DNA from: Delphinapterus leucas
Lineage: Eukaryota; Chordata; Mammalia; Artiodactyla; Monodontidae
DNA length: 64,000 nt
NCBI RefSeq assembly: GCF_002288925.2
Contig: NW_022098057.1
Span: 65,383,094-65,447,093, forward strand
Reading direction: 5' to 3'
The notes below the pieces were generated by a model. That model ran no database searches and was not told the DNA's origin. It was given only the letters and a program-made list of their open reading frames with translations. Positions 22,359 to 34,408 of the stretch are shown piece by piece. Position 1 is the first letter of the stretch; each line of letters starts with the position of its first letter. Position numbers and translations under genes: made by a program.

Positions 22359-23059
22359 CTTCTGTATAATGGTCACATCAGTATAGTTCTCAGTTTTAGG
22401 CCTTATATACCATGGCCTCCAGAATAGGGTCTTTCTAGAGTTACTGTTCAATAGTACTGAGTATGTTTTCCAGTTAGTGGCATTATCATTTCCAATATAT
22501 GTTTGGGATTTTACTATTTCTATAAAACTTATTTCTGCCTTTTACAGTTCTTCAGAAAACAGAAATCTGCCAAGACCCTAGGTTGTGTGACTTCGACATG
22601 ATAACAGATGGAAAATTAATTGAAATTCCCTACCAATTAAAACTGAATAAACCAGAACGCTTTGCCTTATGTAGGTCTAAAATGATAACATTTACAGAAG
22701 GTGTAACTACATTTCAGTCCTGCTGGCTACAGACATTTTTCCAAGTAGGTACAATATGAAGACTTGGAGAGTATTGTCTGTAGTGATTGTCTACATCCAC
22801 AGTAGTTAACACCAACTGACACATGGAATATATTTTTGAAATAGGTAGCTCACTCTTGTACATCTTATCCCTTCTTTGTCATCAGTGTACTTTCCCTGAA
22901 AGTGTTTGATCTTTTGAATTAGTTTCTTTTCTACTAAAGGAAATTTTTCTATTATAGTCTCTAATCCAAGGATGTAATATTAGGGATACTTGGCACTCAC
23001 AGTGGGCTCAAATCAATGGGAGAGACATGAATCACTATCTACAACTAAGATTAACAACC
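22359..23059. other. Non-genic sequence, no recognised element
   Basis: No gene or named repeat is recognised. The stretch 22540-22740 looks unique. Confidence 0.4.
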
Positions 23060-23200
23060 ACAGAATAAATTCACAAATCTTTATTTAATATCTACCATAC
23101 TAGATACTATATGTGATACACAGAAAGTGACAGAGGGCCCTGACCTCGTGGAGCTTAAGATCTGGTTGGAAAGAGAAGATAAAAACATGAAAATGCAATT
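23060..23200 (-). repeat. L2 LINE 3'-end fragment
   Basis: Antisense L2 end pattern: 'aaatctttatttaatatct', 'ccatactagatactatat', 'gacctcgtggagcttaag'. Confidence 0.6.
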
Positions 23201-24400
23201 ATTACATAAGACTGTGAATATGGACATAACCCAAAGCACACTGTGCCCATCCTTGTTTAGACGCACATTCTGTAGCTCCCCTTTCTCCATACTTTGTATA
23301 TAAGGTGGATGTAGACTTTAATGAATATGAATCCAACCTTATTGTACATTAATAAAATAATCAAATAGTGAGTTGTTCTACCTGAAGTTTGTTTTCCTGA
23401 TATGAACAATACCTCTGTAATGTTCTTATCTTGGAACTTTGAATAAGGGATTTTTAAAGAATAGTTTATTCTTTATTTAAACAGGCAATATTAAATGCTT
23501 AAATTTGACATATATGATTATTTATTCTCATTTATTTTAAACATTCTCTTCTGTATTTTTAGCATTGATATTTTCTTTTATCATATTGCTATGTGTCTCT
23601 TGTTTCTCTACTACTTCTGTCAACCGTATACATTATAGTCTTGTACAGTATCTCTTTCCTCCTAGTGTGTGTTTGTTTTGCTTTGTTTTTAATCTCAAGC
23701 CTTGGTTCTCCATGCTGCAAATTTCATACTTGATTCTACTGAACCACCCTGTCATTACTATGGCTTCAAATCATTTTCTCCTTTTTGTGTAGGCATCTAC
23801 AGACAAACTGAACCTTTTCTTCTATTTATGCTTTGGTGAGCTCCCACTTTTCATATGGACTCTGCATAGTGGGAAGTTCTATTTATTTATGTATTCATCA
23901 AAATTCATTATTGTCTTTTAGAGAAAACGATTATCCTTTCTACTAGTGCTATCATGAACACAATACTCCTGAGAAGCAATTTGTCTTTTCCCTTAGTATT
24001 TTCATCACTTTAAAAGTCAGATTGTTGACCATTCTCTCATAATTAACAGAGGCAGCGGTGTTTTCTGTGGTTTTCCCTTTTAACCCACTGCTTCTCAGTG
24101 TGTTTATGAGCACAGGCAATAATATGGTCAGAAAAGAGAGAAATCTATGTCTTTGAAGACAGAAAATCTTCATCCAGAAACTGGGCTAAAAATTGGTCTT
24201 GCAGGACTTCCATAGAGAGAGGGGTGGGATCACGTGGTCCAAATAGAAAATTTAAGCTATCTTCTGAGGACATTGAGAGGAATAACTGCATGAAAGCAAG
24301 CGTTTTAGAGACAGTGTCAGTATTTGTTAAAGGGAGAAAATAAGAAGGAATGGAAGAAGGATGGGGTGGGGAGAGAGAGAGTAAAAGAGAGAAAACAAGG
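23201..24400. other. Non-genic sequence, no recognised element
   Basis: No gene is supported. Short open frames here (for example 23565-23792) have no recognised domain. Confidence 0.4.
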
Positions 24401-24412
24401 AAAGACAACTAG

Positions 24413-25022
24413 CAGCTCTCTTTACAATAACCAGGACATGGAAGCAACCAAAGTGTCCTTCAACAGATGAGTGGATAAAGAAGATGTGGCACCTGTATAC
24501 AATGGAATATTAATCAGCCATAAAAAGAAACGATACTGAGTTATTTGTGAGGTGGATGGACCTAGAGACTGTCATACAGAGTTAAGTAAGTCAGAAAGAG
24601 AAAAACAAATACTGTATGCTAACACATATATATGGAATCTAAAAAAAAAAAAATGAAAAAACAATGGTCGTGAAGAACCTAGGGGTAAGATGGGAATAAA
24701 GATGCAGACCTACTAGAGAATGGATTTGAGGATATGGGGAGGGGGAAGGGTAAGCTGGGACGAAGTGAGAGAGTGGCATGGACATATATACACTACCAAA
24801 CGTAAAATAGATAGCTAGTGGGAAGCAGCCGCATAGCAGAGGGAGATCAGCTCAGTGCTTTGTGACCACGTAGAGGGGCGGGAGGGAGGGAGATGCAAGA
24901 GGGAAGAGATATGGGGACATAGGTATATGTATAGCTGATTCACTTTGTTGTAAAGCAGAAACTAACACACCATTGTTAAGCAATTATACTCCAATAAAGA
25001 GGTTTAAAAAGAAAAGAAAAGA
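24413..25022 (+). mobile_element. 5'-truncated L1 (3' end only)
   Basis: A 12-bp perfect target-site duplication, AAAGACAACTAG, lies at 24401-24412 and 25023-25034. The element is sense L1, comprising the last ~200 bp of ORF2 coding ('ggaagcaacc...gaatattaatcagccat...') and the whole 3' UTR. It ends with AATAAAGAGG and a GAAAA-rich tail. The A-run at 24642-24654 lies within the 3' UTR and is shared with the other L1s in the window. It carries no working coding sequence. Confidence 0.95.
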
Positions 25023-25034
25023 AAAGACAACTAG

Positions 25035-25544
25035 TTTAGAACCTGAATAAAGACTGAAGAGTTTAGTTTCTGCTTTTTGGCAGTGGGGAACCTTGGAATG
25101 AGCACTGATGATATGCATATTACTATTCTAGGCAATGAAGTGGTTTACCATAGTAGTTTAAGATGTCACAACATGAGCCACTGTCCTACACTGGTAACAG
25201 AGAGAGCACAATACACTAAATAAAGGTTGAACTGAGGAGATGTATTTAATATAAAAGGGTGTCAAAGATGGTTCGTGGCTTGATAATATTTGTGTCCAGG
25301 AGGATTGTGTTGCTTATGATTGAGAGGGATGCCCATTTTATAGAGAAGAATGAGGTATTTTGTTTCAAACAGGAGGTAGAAAGACCTAGTTGGCCTAGAA
25401 ATAAAGAGATGATGGTTAGGATAAAAACCATTGTAACCGTGTGTGCTGTTTAGTTATACCAGTATGGTTAAAAAAAGAGCAAAGAAGAACATTATGAAAA
25501 AATAGAGCAAGAGAAGCATATTTGCTTCCAAATATGATGAAGTA
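25035..25544. other. Non-genic sequence, no recognised element
   Basis: No gene is seen. Complementary short frames at 25246-25453 on both strands are chance. Confidence 0.4.
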
Positions 25545-25814
25545 ATAAAGAAATCTAAAATTATATTTGGAGATTTCAACACCTCACTCTCAATAAATTA
25601 TGGAACATATGGACCAAAAAAATCAGTAAACATTTAGTTGACTTGATTGACACTGTCATCCTACTTAATCCATATAACTTTTATAGAACTGTCCATTCAA
25701 ACCAGTAGAATATAAATTATTTTCAAGGGTACACAGAATATTTACTAAGATAGGCCATACTTGGGCCATAAAACAAGTCTCAATAAATTTAAAAGGATTT
25801 GTGTCATATAGAGT

Positions 25815-27689
25815 ACATTTTCTTTTCTTGTTAATTTGATTTTTATTTTATATTGGAGTATAGTTGATTTACAATGTGTTAGTTTCAGGTGTACAGCAAA
25901 GTGACTCAGTTATACATATACGTATATCCATTCTTTTTAAGATTCTTTTTCCATATAGGAGTACAGTTCCCTGTCCTTGCTTACTGTCTTTTTTATATAT
26001 AGTAGTGTGTATATGTTAATCCCAAGCTCCTAATTTATCCATCCGCCAGCCTTTTCCCTTTGGTCACCATAAGTTTGTTTTCGAAGTCTGAGAGTCTGTT
26101 TCTGTTTGGTAAATAAGTTCATTTGTACCATTTTTTTAGTTTCCACACATAAGTGATATCATGTAACATTTGTCTTTGTGTGATTTACTTCGCTTAGTAT
26201 GATAATCTCTAGGTCCATCCATGTTGCTGCAAATGGCATTATTTCATTCATTTTTTATGGTTCAGTAATATTCTGTTGTATATATATACCACATCTTCTT
26301 GTCAGTGGACATTTAGGTTGCTTCCATGTCTTGACTATTGTAAATAGTGCTGCAATAAACATTGGGGTGCATGTATTTTTTTTGAATTATGTTTTTCTCT
26401 GGATATATGCCCAGGAGTGGGATTGCTGGATCATATGGTAGTTCTATTTTTGTTTTTTAAGGAACCTCCATACTGTTCTCCGTAGTGGCTGTACCAATTT
26501 ACATTCCCACCAACAGTGTAAGAGGATTCCCTTTTCTCCACACCCTCTCCACCATTTATTGTTTGTAGACTTTTTTTTGATGGCCATTCTGACTGGTGTG
26601 AGGTGATACCTCATTGTAGTTTTGATTTGCATTTCTCTAATACTTAGTGATGTTGAGCATTTTTCATGTGCTTTTTGGCCATCTGTATATCTTCTTTGGA
26701 GAAGTGTCTATTTATGTCTTCTGCCCATTTTTTGGTTGGGTGGGTTGTTTGTTTGGTGTTGGGCTGCATGAGCTCTTTGTATATTTTGGAGATTAATTCC
26801 TTGTCGGTCTCTTTGTTTGCAAATCTTTTCTCCCACTCTGTATGTTGCTTTTAGTTTTGTTTATGGTTTCCTTTGCTGTGCAAAATCTTTTAAGTTTAAT
26901 TAGCTCCCATTTGTTTATTTTTGTTTTTATTTTCATTAGGATGTGGATCCAAAAATATATTGCTGCAATTTATGTCAGAGTGTTCTGCCTATGTTTTCCT
27001 CTAAGAGTTTTATGGTATCCAGTCTTATATTTATGTCTTTAGTCCATTTTGAGTTTGTTTTTGCAAATAGTGTTTGAGAACTTTCTAGTTTCTTTCTTTT
27101 ACATGTATCTGTCCAGTTTTCCCAGCATCACTTATTGAAGAGACTCTCTTTTCTCCATTGCATATTCTTGCCTCCTTTATTGTAGATTAATTGACCATAA
27201 GTGCGTGGGTTTATTTATGGGCTTTCTGTCCTGTTCCATTGATCTGTATTTCTGTTTTTGTGCCATACTTTTTTGATTACTGTAATTGTGTAGTATAGTC
27301 TGAAGTTGGAGAGCTTGATTCCTCCAGTTCCATTTTTCTTTCTCAGGATTGCTTTGGCTTTTGAGGTCTTGTGTGTTTCCATACAAATTAAAATTTTTTT
27401 TGTTCTAGTTCTGTAAAAAATACCATTGGTAATTTAATAGGGATTGCATTACATCTATAGATTGCCTGGGTAGTACAGTCATGTTGACAATATTGATTCT
27501 TCCAATCCACGAACATGGTGTATCTTTCCATCCGTTTGTGCCCTCTTTTATTTCTTTCATCAGCATATTATAGTTTTCAGAGTACAAGTCTTTTGCATCC
27601 TTAGATATGTTTATTTCTAGATGTTTTATTCTTTTTGACACAATGGTAAATTGGATTGTTTCCTTATTTTCTCTTTCTGCTCTTCAGAA
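25815..27689 (-). mobile_element. Antisense L1 inserted into the old sense L1
   Basis: Antisense L1 3' UTR starts near 25815 ('cttgttaatttgatttttat'). It continues through antisense ORF2 C-terminal coding ('ggaacctccatactgttctc', 'tctgactggtgtgaggtgat') up to the region just downstream of the RT domain near 27641. The surrounding sense L1 resumes at 27690 with the sequence expected after 25814, showing that this copy interrupts it. The 3' UTR resembles an older L1 subfamily than those at 2311 or 24413. No clean target duplication is visible. Confidence 0.85.
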
Positions 27690-28104
27690 TCAAAGTAAAA
27701 ATCAATAACAGAAAATTCTCTAAACAGTCACTAAATATTTGAAAACTAAATAACACACTTTTAAATAACCTATGAGTTGAAGAACAAAGCAAAAAGAAGA
27801 ATTATAGCGTATTTGGTAGTGGATGAAAATGAAAACATATCAAGTTCCAAGGAAAACTTAGAGGGACATTTGTAGCCCTATGTTAGAACAGTAGAAAGTT
27901 CTCAAATAAACGACCTCATCTTTAACCTTAAGAAATGAGAAAAGAGAGAGAAAATTAAACCCAAAGTAAACAGTAGAAAGAAAATAATATATATCAGAGT
28001 GGAAATCTGTGAAATAGAAAACAGGAAAACAATAAAGAAAATCAGTGAAACCAAGGACTGTTTCTTTGAGAAAATTGATAAAATTGATTAACATTTATCC
28101 AGAC

Positions 28105-28290
28105 TTATCAGGACAAAGAGAGTGAGGGGTGAGGGGGAGCAGGGGAGAGGAGTGGAGGGAAGCGAAGCAAAGAGAAGTGAACAGAGCAAAGAGGAGCGAA
28201 GAGAAGAGAAGAGGAGAGATGATAGACTTGTCAGGACAGAGAAAGGGAAAGGGAGAGGGGAGGAAGAGGGAGAGAAAGAGAGAGAATGCA
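28105..28290. repeat. Purine-rich (GGAGA/GAAG) expansion within old L1
   Basis: Almost pure purine on the plus strand, made of GAGAAGA/GGGAGA-type units. It sits where the L1 consensus has a short AAAAGAGAGAG run and is best seen as local expansion of that run. Confidence 0.8.
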
Positions 28291-28377
28291 AATTACCAAT
28301 ATCAGAAATGAGGGACTGTACTACAGATTCTATAGGTAGTAAGAGTATAATAAGGTAATATTATGAACAACTTTTAT

Positions 28378-29072
28378 TTATTTTTTTTACATCTTTATTG
28401 GAGTATAATTGTTTTACAATGTTGTGTTCGTTTCTATTGTACAACAAAGTGAATCAGCTATATGTATACATATATCCCCGCATCCCCTCCCTCTTAAGCG
28501 TCCCTCCTACCCTCCCTATCCCACCCCTCTAGGTCGTCACAAAGCATCGAGCTGAGCTCCCTGTGCTATGCAGCAGCTTCCTGCTAGCCATCCATTTTAC
28601 ATTTGGTAGCGTATACATGTCAGTGCTACTCTCTCACTTCGTCCCAGCTTCCTCTCCCCACCGTGTCCTCAAGTCCATTCTCTACGTCTGTGTCCTTACT
28701 CCTGCCCCGTCACTAGGTTCATCACTACCAGTTTTTTTAGATTCCATATGTATGTGGTAGCATATGATTTGTTTTTCTCTTTCTGACTTATTTCACTCTG
28801 TATGACAGACTCTAGCTCCATCCACGTCACCACACATAAGTCAAATTCATTCCTTTTTATGGTGAGTAATATTCCATTGTGTATATGTGCTACATCTTCT
28901 TTATCCATTCATCTGTCAGTGGACACTTAGGTTGCTTCCATGTCCTGACTATTGTAAATAGTGCTGCAGTGAACATTGTGGTACATGACTCTTTTTGAAT
29001 TATGGTTTTCTCAGGGTATATGCCCAGGGATTGCTGGGTCATATGGTAGTTCTGTTTTTAGTTTTTTAAGGA
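28378..29072 (-). mobile_element. Antisense L1 (3' end), second insertion into the old L1
   Basis: It starts with a T-run (28380-28388) followed by 'acatctttattggagtataa', the antisense 3' end shared with the L1s at 2311 and 54228. It includes the whole 3' UTR and the ORF2 C-terminus up to 'tgggtcatatggtagttct'. The host L1 frame resumes after about 29072. Target duplications are not clear. Confidence 0.88.
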
Positions 29073-29363
29073 GAATAAATGGACACAGTTCTTGAAAGAC
29101 ACAAACTATTAAAGGTCATTCAAGAAGAAATAGATAATTGAATAGTGTTATGTGTATTAAAGAAATTGATTTTGTAGTTTAAAACCTTCCCATAATGAAA
29201 ATTCCAGGTCCAGATGGCTTTGCTGGTGAATTCTATCAAAGAAAAAAGAAAAAAATACTACCAGCATTATACAAACTCTTCCAGAAAATTAAAGAAGAGG
29301 AATACTTCCCAACTCATTGGCTAAGGCTAGTATTACCCTCATACTAAAACCAAAGCCAATACA

Positions 29364-29409
29364 AGGAAGATAGGAAGGAAGGAAGGAAGGAAGGAAGGGA
29401 GGGAGGGAC
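29364..29409. repeat. (GGAA)n microsatellite
   Basis: About ten GGAA/GGGA units lie inside the old L1, interrupting RT-region sequence. GGAA arrays can act as ETS-factor binding arrays, but nothing else here supports a regulatory role. Confidence 0.9.
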
Positions 29410-30180
29410 CAATATATCTTATGAAAATAATTGTGAACATTTGTTTTTCAAAATGTAGGGAAATCAAATCCAACAATGTTGGGTCATGACAACATGCAAT
29501 TTATTCCACGAATACAAAGGGGATTAACATTAAAAACATCAGTGTAAGTTCACCATATAACAAAGTAGAAAACAGAAAAAACATTTCATCATCTCAATAG
29601 ACAAAAAATATGATCAAATTCAACATCCATCCTTGAGAAAAAACTACCAGAAAACTAGGAATTGAAAGAAACTTCTTCAAATTGATAAGAGCATCTATGT
29701 GAAGCCTACAGCAAACATCTTAATGCTGAAAGATCAATCTGTAGAGTTAATTCAATTCCAACCAAAATCCCAGCAAGTATTTTTGTAGCAATTGAAAAAC
29801 TGCTGCTAAGATTCATATTGAAATGCAAAGTATTGATACCCATGAAAACAACTTTGAAAAGGAAGGACAAAACTGGAGGATTAAGAATACATGATTTCAT
29901 GATTTATTATAAAGCTTCAGTAATCAAGACAGTGCAGTGTTAAAGGAAAGTTAGAAAAATAGATCAACAGAAGAGAATAGAGTACGGAAATAGATCTATA
30001 TGTATGTGGACAACAAGACTGCAAATGCAATTCAGTGGATAAAGGAAAATCATGTCAACAAATAGTGCTGGAACAATTGGTTGTCTCTATATAAAAAATG
30101 AACTTTATGTATAAAATTGTACAGTTTAAATATAAGCAGTTTATTTTATGCCAATTATACGTCAATAAAAATATTAAGAG

Positions 30181-30463
30181 GAATTCCCTGGTGGCGCATT
30201 GGTTAAGAATCTGCCTGCCAATGCAGGGGACACAGGTTCAATCCCTGGTCCAGGAAGATCCCACATGCCGTGGGGCAACTAAGCCTGTGCGCCCCAACTA
30301 CTGAGCCAGTGTGTCACAACTACTGAAGCTCGCGCGCCTAGAGCCCGTGCTCTGCAACAAGAGAAGCCAGGGCAACGAGAAGCCCGTGCACCGCAAGGAA
30401 GGGTAGCTCCTGCTTGCTGCAACTAGAGAAAGCCCACATGCAGCAACGAAGACCCAACACAGC
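30181..30463 (+). mobile_element. CHR-type tRNA-derived SINE, full length
   Basis: It starts GAATTCCCTGGTGGCGCATT and runs through 'ctgcctgccaatgcagggga', a B-box-like GGTTCAATCCC, then 'tgggcaactaagcctgtg'-like body and 'gcagcaacgaagacccaaca' before its tail. It was inserted at or next to the 3' end of the old L1. Its tail has grown into a tetranucleotide array. Like the copy at 1817 it is of the longer type. I could not fix target duplications because the tail expansion blurs the right end. Confidence 0.9.
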
Positions 30464-30464
30464 C

Positions 30465-30504
<40 letters not shown>
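30464..30504. repeat. (ATAG)n microsatellite, SINE tail
   Basis: About ten perfect ATAG units directly continue the SINE tail. This is a common way for retroposon tails to seed microsatellites. Confidence 0.95.
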
Positions 30505-31376
30505 TAGGAAAGCATAAGAAAAGAGCAAAAAGAAGAGTGCATAACAAATAGAAAAATTGAATTAATTCACTACATCAAAGCCTGAGGTATATATGGCTTC
30601 TGTTCCAGCACAAAATAATGTATTCTAGATTACAGGTGTAGAATTAGGTAAATAATGTCTCTAAATTCTAACGTTCATTTTGCAAGGTTGAAAAGTACAA
30701 TTTAAAGCAAGGCGTGTCTTTTCATCGTTATAGTCAACTTAGGAACACTTGCACATTTAAAATAAAACAAAGCCACTCCCAACAACAAAACCATGTGGAT
30801 TCATACTCCTTGTAAACCTCCTTACCATTTGAACATTCAATCTGAGGTCAAATTTTTATCTCAAAAGTAAAGTAAAATATTCTTGGAGTTTTTGTAGGTA
30901 GTATTTCTTTTCATCATAACTCTTCAGTGGGGTTTTGCATGCCATTTCATAGATTGTTTAATTTAAAATTCCCAGCCTTCTGAACATTATCTGAGAGACA
31001 TTACTGATGGTTTCCAGGCCTGAGTTTGCCCAGTCTCACGTGTTATTCTCAAATGTTGTCTAACCTGCTTCTGTCATGATTACCTTCAGTCTGGCCACAT
31101 AACCTAGTTGACTCAATCCTTACTCACTGCTGCTTCTCTAGCAATGCTGCAGGAAATAGTTTCCATTGTAGACCGCTACGATATAGGTCGTAGTTTAACG
31201 AAGATTTGGAATAGAGGTATCCTGGAACAGTCTCCCATGCTGACACCAAATTCATGCCTGTAATCTTGGTTTGATGCCCACTGTGTTGTTCAAAGTGGTT
31301 TAGAAGAGTGGCTGGTGTTTTCAAATGGATTTTGGACTATGCTTTTATCACGACCCTGTTAGATTTCCCTTTAGGC
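30505..31376. other. Non-genic sequence, no recognised element
   Basis: No gene or named repeat is recognised. Confidence 0.4.
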
Positions 31377-31602
31377 CAGAAGTCCCCAACCTTTTTGGCA
31401 CCAGGGACCGGTTTCCTCGAAGACAGTTTTTCTAAGGACTGGTGGCGAGGGGTGGGAGGGATATGGTGCAGGCGGTAATGAGAGCCACGGGGGGCGGCAG
31501 ATGAAGCTTCGCTTGCTCACTGCTCACCTCCTGCTGTGCGGCCCGGTTCCTAACAGGCCACGGACCACTACTCGTCCGCGGACTGGGGGTTGGGGACCCC
31601 TG
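31377..31602 (+). mobile_element. hAT-Charlie non-autonomous transposon, MER1-like (second copy)
   Basis: A 226-bp relative of the copy at 21281, in the same orientation. It has 'cagaagtccccaaccttttt' at the left and GGGGACCCCTG at the right. Internal blocks are 'ttggcaccagggaccgg', 'cggtaatgagagcca', 'tgcggcccggttcctaac'. Eight-base flanks CTTTAGGC (31369-31376) and CTTTACGC (31603-31610) match at 7 of 8 positions. It keeps about 30 bp of middle sequence that the other copy lacks. Confidence 0.92.
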
Positions 31603-31904
31603 CTTTACGCCACAACAGAGGAACACCTATTTGATTAAAACCTGAAATTCTTATTTGTTGAGTAAAGAAATAGCCATCTACCAAAGCTTTAACCCTTCTG
31701 GTATCATCTGTATATACGTTCTGCATCACAGTATATTTTCCAATAATATTTTAAATTATTTCTCTGATTTATTTTTAAGCTTGAGAGGAATATTTGGAAT
31801 CAGTTGAATTTCCTCTGCCTTCAAATCCGTCTAAATATACTCTTCTTCCTGGCTTAATTAATCCCTGCTCTTTCTTGCATCTTCCGCTTCAGTTGAGAGA
31901 TTGT

Positions 31905-32140
31905 GTAGTATGGTGTTAAGCACAGAGGCTCTGGTGTCAGACTGCTGGTGTTCAGACAGTTGCTCTGCCAGCTACAAAACTATAACACTCACCAGGCTAC
32001 TGAGACTCTTTGTGCCTCAGTTTTTTATCTGTAAAATTGTGTAATAAATGTACAAATCAAAGGTTGTTGGAAGGATTAAACGAACATATTCAAAGCCCTT
32101 TGACTGAGGTCTGGTTCACAGTAGCATGAATAAGTGTTGG
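31905..32140 (+). repeat. MIR SINE, nearly full length
   Basis: MIR order is preserved: 'gtatggtgttaagcacagag' head, 'ctctggtgtcagactgctgg', a diverged core near 31960-32030 ending 'gcctcagttttttatctgta', then 'gttgttggaaggattaaacg' and 'cacagtagcatgaataagtg'. MIR is an ancient tRNA-derived SINE mobilised by L2. Confidence 0.88.
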
Positions 32141-33778
32141 GAAAGAACAGGTCTCAGTTTTATTTATTAAAAAAAAAAACCTTCGAATTACCCATATGAA
32201 ATATAAGTGGACCAGAGTATATTACATATGTGATTGTATGTGTGTATGTATACATACATATATGTATACATGTATGTGTGTATGTATAAACACACACACA
32301 GACATAAATATATGTGAAATTTGAAGTTGATAGTCTGCTACTCAAGCCAGTCAATTTTATTGGATTTCAAAACAAATGAGATTCTTAAAATGGTCCAACA
32401 GAACAATGCTTTTATTAGTGTCCTCATATGTAGATAGTCTCAGACATCAGTACACTGCTTGCAACATAAATCTTGATGAATTTCCTGGATGCTTTTCTTT
32501 ATCTCTTGTGCTTTATTCTTTTTAACTAACATAATCATGAATTTAATGCAGTGGCCCTATCTCTAAGTTCCTGTCTCCCACATTTCATCTCTCAGTAATA
32601 TAAGTTTTAAGGCCTGATATCAGTACATATCTATTTGTTAGTTCAGGGTTTCATTTTGTCAGAAGATTTTGCGTCTTAGGTGAACTATTTTTTTGCTGTT
32701 TCTGGACACTTTATTACTTCAGTACAGTTTTATCTTCTGAGTGTGATACACTTGTGATACTGTTGAGAATTATGAATCTAGAGCAAGAATCTGCACCCTC
32801 CACCACCATATGAAATGCCACTTAACATTTTTTATAATCGGGCCCCAGGCATTTCAGATCTCACTTCTGATGCCACCTGCAGGTATTTTAGGTGGGTGAT
32901 AGATTGAAGGGTTAAAAACACACACATTATGAGACTGAATTAAGTGCTTGGCTAAATAACGTCAAGAGTACCAAGTCCCATCAGAAGTGGGATGTCTGTG
33001 TGAACAGGAGCAGATGCATTGTTTCTCAGTGAAACTGCCTGTGGCACTTACAGAGAAAGATACCTCACCAGACATGGAAAGCTCAATGGGGCGTCACATC
33101 TAGAAGATTTTTACCTTAAGAACATATGTGAATCTGTTTAGAGAATGTTTATAAATACCAAGTTCTGTTTATTTAAAAAATTATCATTAAGATCCCATTC
33201 AGACATAAGTAAAAGACAGAGCTGGTTTCTGTATATCTCTGGAAATTTTTTTGTTGTTGTTTACAGATTTTTTCAAAAATCAGAAGACCCATTTCCTTGC
33301 AATGGTGGTCAAAATAGTCACCTGGAACTCCACAGTGTGTTATGATTCTAAAAGAATAAATATTTTATAGAGATAAAAACATCATTTTAAATGAACCATT
33401 GGCTTGAGCCAGTCTAGCAATGCTTATGATGTGATTGGAACAAAAGATCAACGATATGTTAGCAGAGTTTATACAAGCAGCTTTCCTGTGCTGTTTAATT
33501 TATTGCTTATAGTATCTGTTCATAAAATTTTGAAAGTTACTTCAAATAGGTGGTCTCAGGACAATGTCTTTTCATGCCCTGGGAGTGCAACTTAAAAAAA
33601 TTAATATGTTTTAATTTATACTCATATTAAAATTCATAGAGGAGCTCACTGAGCATTTTTAAAGCTTGTGATCATTGGAAGTATTGCAGTTCCAAGCCAT
33701 CAGCTATGTAATATGCTACTTCTTGCCAACTTTTTCTGAAACTACTCCTTTGAAGTAGATTTCCAAGGTTTGGTAAAC
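32141..33778. other. Non-genic sequence with a TG/TA-rich patch
   Basis: No gene is supported. A mixed TATG/TACA microsatellite lies at about 32230-32302 and looks inverted about its centre. The rest is AT-rich. Confidence 0.45.
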
Positions 33779-33810
33779 CTATATTCTCTTTCTCTCTCTT
33801 TCTCTTTCTT

Positions 33811-33882
<72 letters not shown>
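33779..33882. repeat. Compound microsatellite (TCTT)n(TC)n(TA)n
   Basis: Pyrimidine units turn into TC and then TA units within about 100 bp. Confidence 0.95.
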
Positions 33883-33883
<1 letters not shown>

Positions 33884-34141
33884 GATATATAATATAGGTA
33901 TATGTAATATCTATATTTATCTGTCCACATATACACACTCACCATATTCTGTGTATGGATATTTGTGTATATAATTTTTTCTCAAGATTAGTTTACTTGG
34001 GAGATTTTGTATACCTATATATACGTATATATAGATATATACATACATATATAGTTGCTTTTCCTAGCATTTATTTTTCCATACCCCAATACAGTTTCCT
34101 TAAATTTCCATCTGACTAATGATGTTAAGTTTTGCATTCTG

Positions 34142-34142
<1 letters not shown>

Positions 34143-34180
<38 letters not shown>
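34143..34180. repeat. (TG)n microsatellite
   Basis: About seventeen TG units end just upstream of the left target duplication of the SINE at 34196. Confidence 0.95.
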
Positions 34181-34181
<1 letters not shown>

Positions 34182-34195
34182 ACATTTTCTTTTTT

Positions 34196-34395
34196 TTTTT
34201 TTTGTGGTATGTGGGCCTCTCACTGCTGTGGCCTCTTCCGTTGCGGAGCACAGGCTCCGGACGCGCAGGCTCAGCAGCCATGGCCCACGGGCCCAGCCGC
34301 TCCGCGGCATGTGGGATCTTCCCAGACCGGGGCACGAACCCATGTCCCCTGCATTGGCAGGCGGACTCTCAACCGCTGCGCCACCAGGGAAGCCC
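34196..34395 (-). mobile_element. Short CHR-type SINE (cetacean)
   Basis: On the minus strand: a GCTTCCCTGGTGGCGCAGCG head, the 'ctgccaatgcaggggacat' block, a GC-rich body ('gcggagcggctgggcc') and an A-rich tail, here a T-run. The 13-bp target duplication CATTTTCTTTTTT lies at 34183-34195 and 34396-34408. It is the same short subtype as 14315-14526. Overlapping long frames on both strands across it are a result of its GC-rich, stop-poor sequence. Confidence 0.95.
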
Positions 34396-34408
34396 CATTT
34401 TCTTTTTT

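Larger units (their letters stand above)
25545..30178 (+). mobile_element. Old L1, sense, broken by two antisense L1 insertions
   Basis: Three colinear plus-strand blocks form one ancient L1: about 25545-25814, 27690-28377 and 29073-30178. The first holds the endonuclease GDFNTSLS equivalent ('ggagatttcaacacctcact'). The second continues the endonuclease end and the linker ('aaggactgtttctttgagaaa'). The third holds RT motifs ('ggtccagatggctttgctgg', 'atctcaatagacaaaaaat') and ends in a typical L1M 3' end ('tgtacagtttaaatataagc', CAATAAAAATATT). An internal deletion around 29740 and a GGAA expansion also affect it. Many stops and frameshifts make it non-coding. Confidence 0.85.

Noticed and set aside
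30464..30504. CRISPR-like array
   Set aside because: The repeats are a 4-bp microsatellite with no spacers, in a mammalian context.
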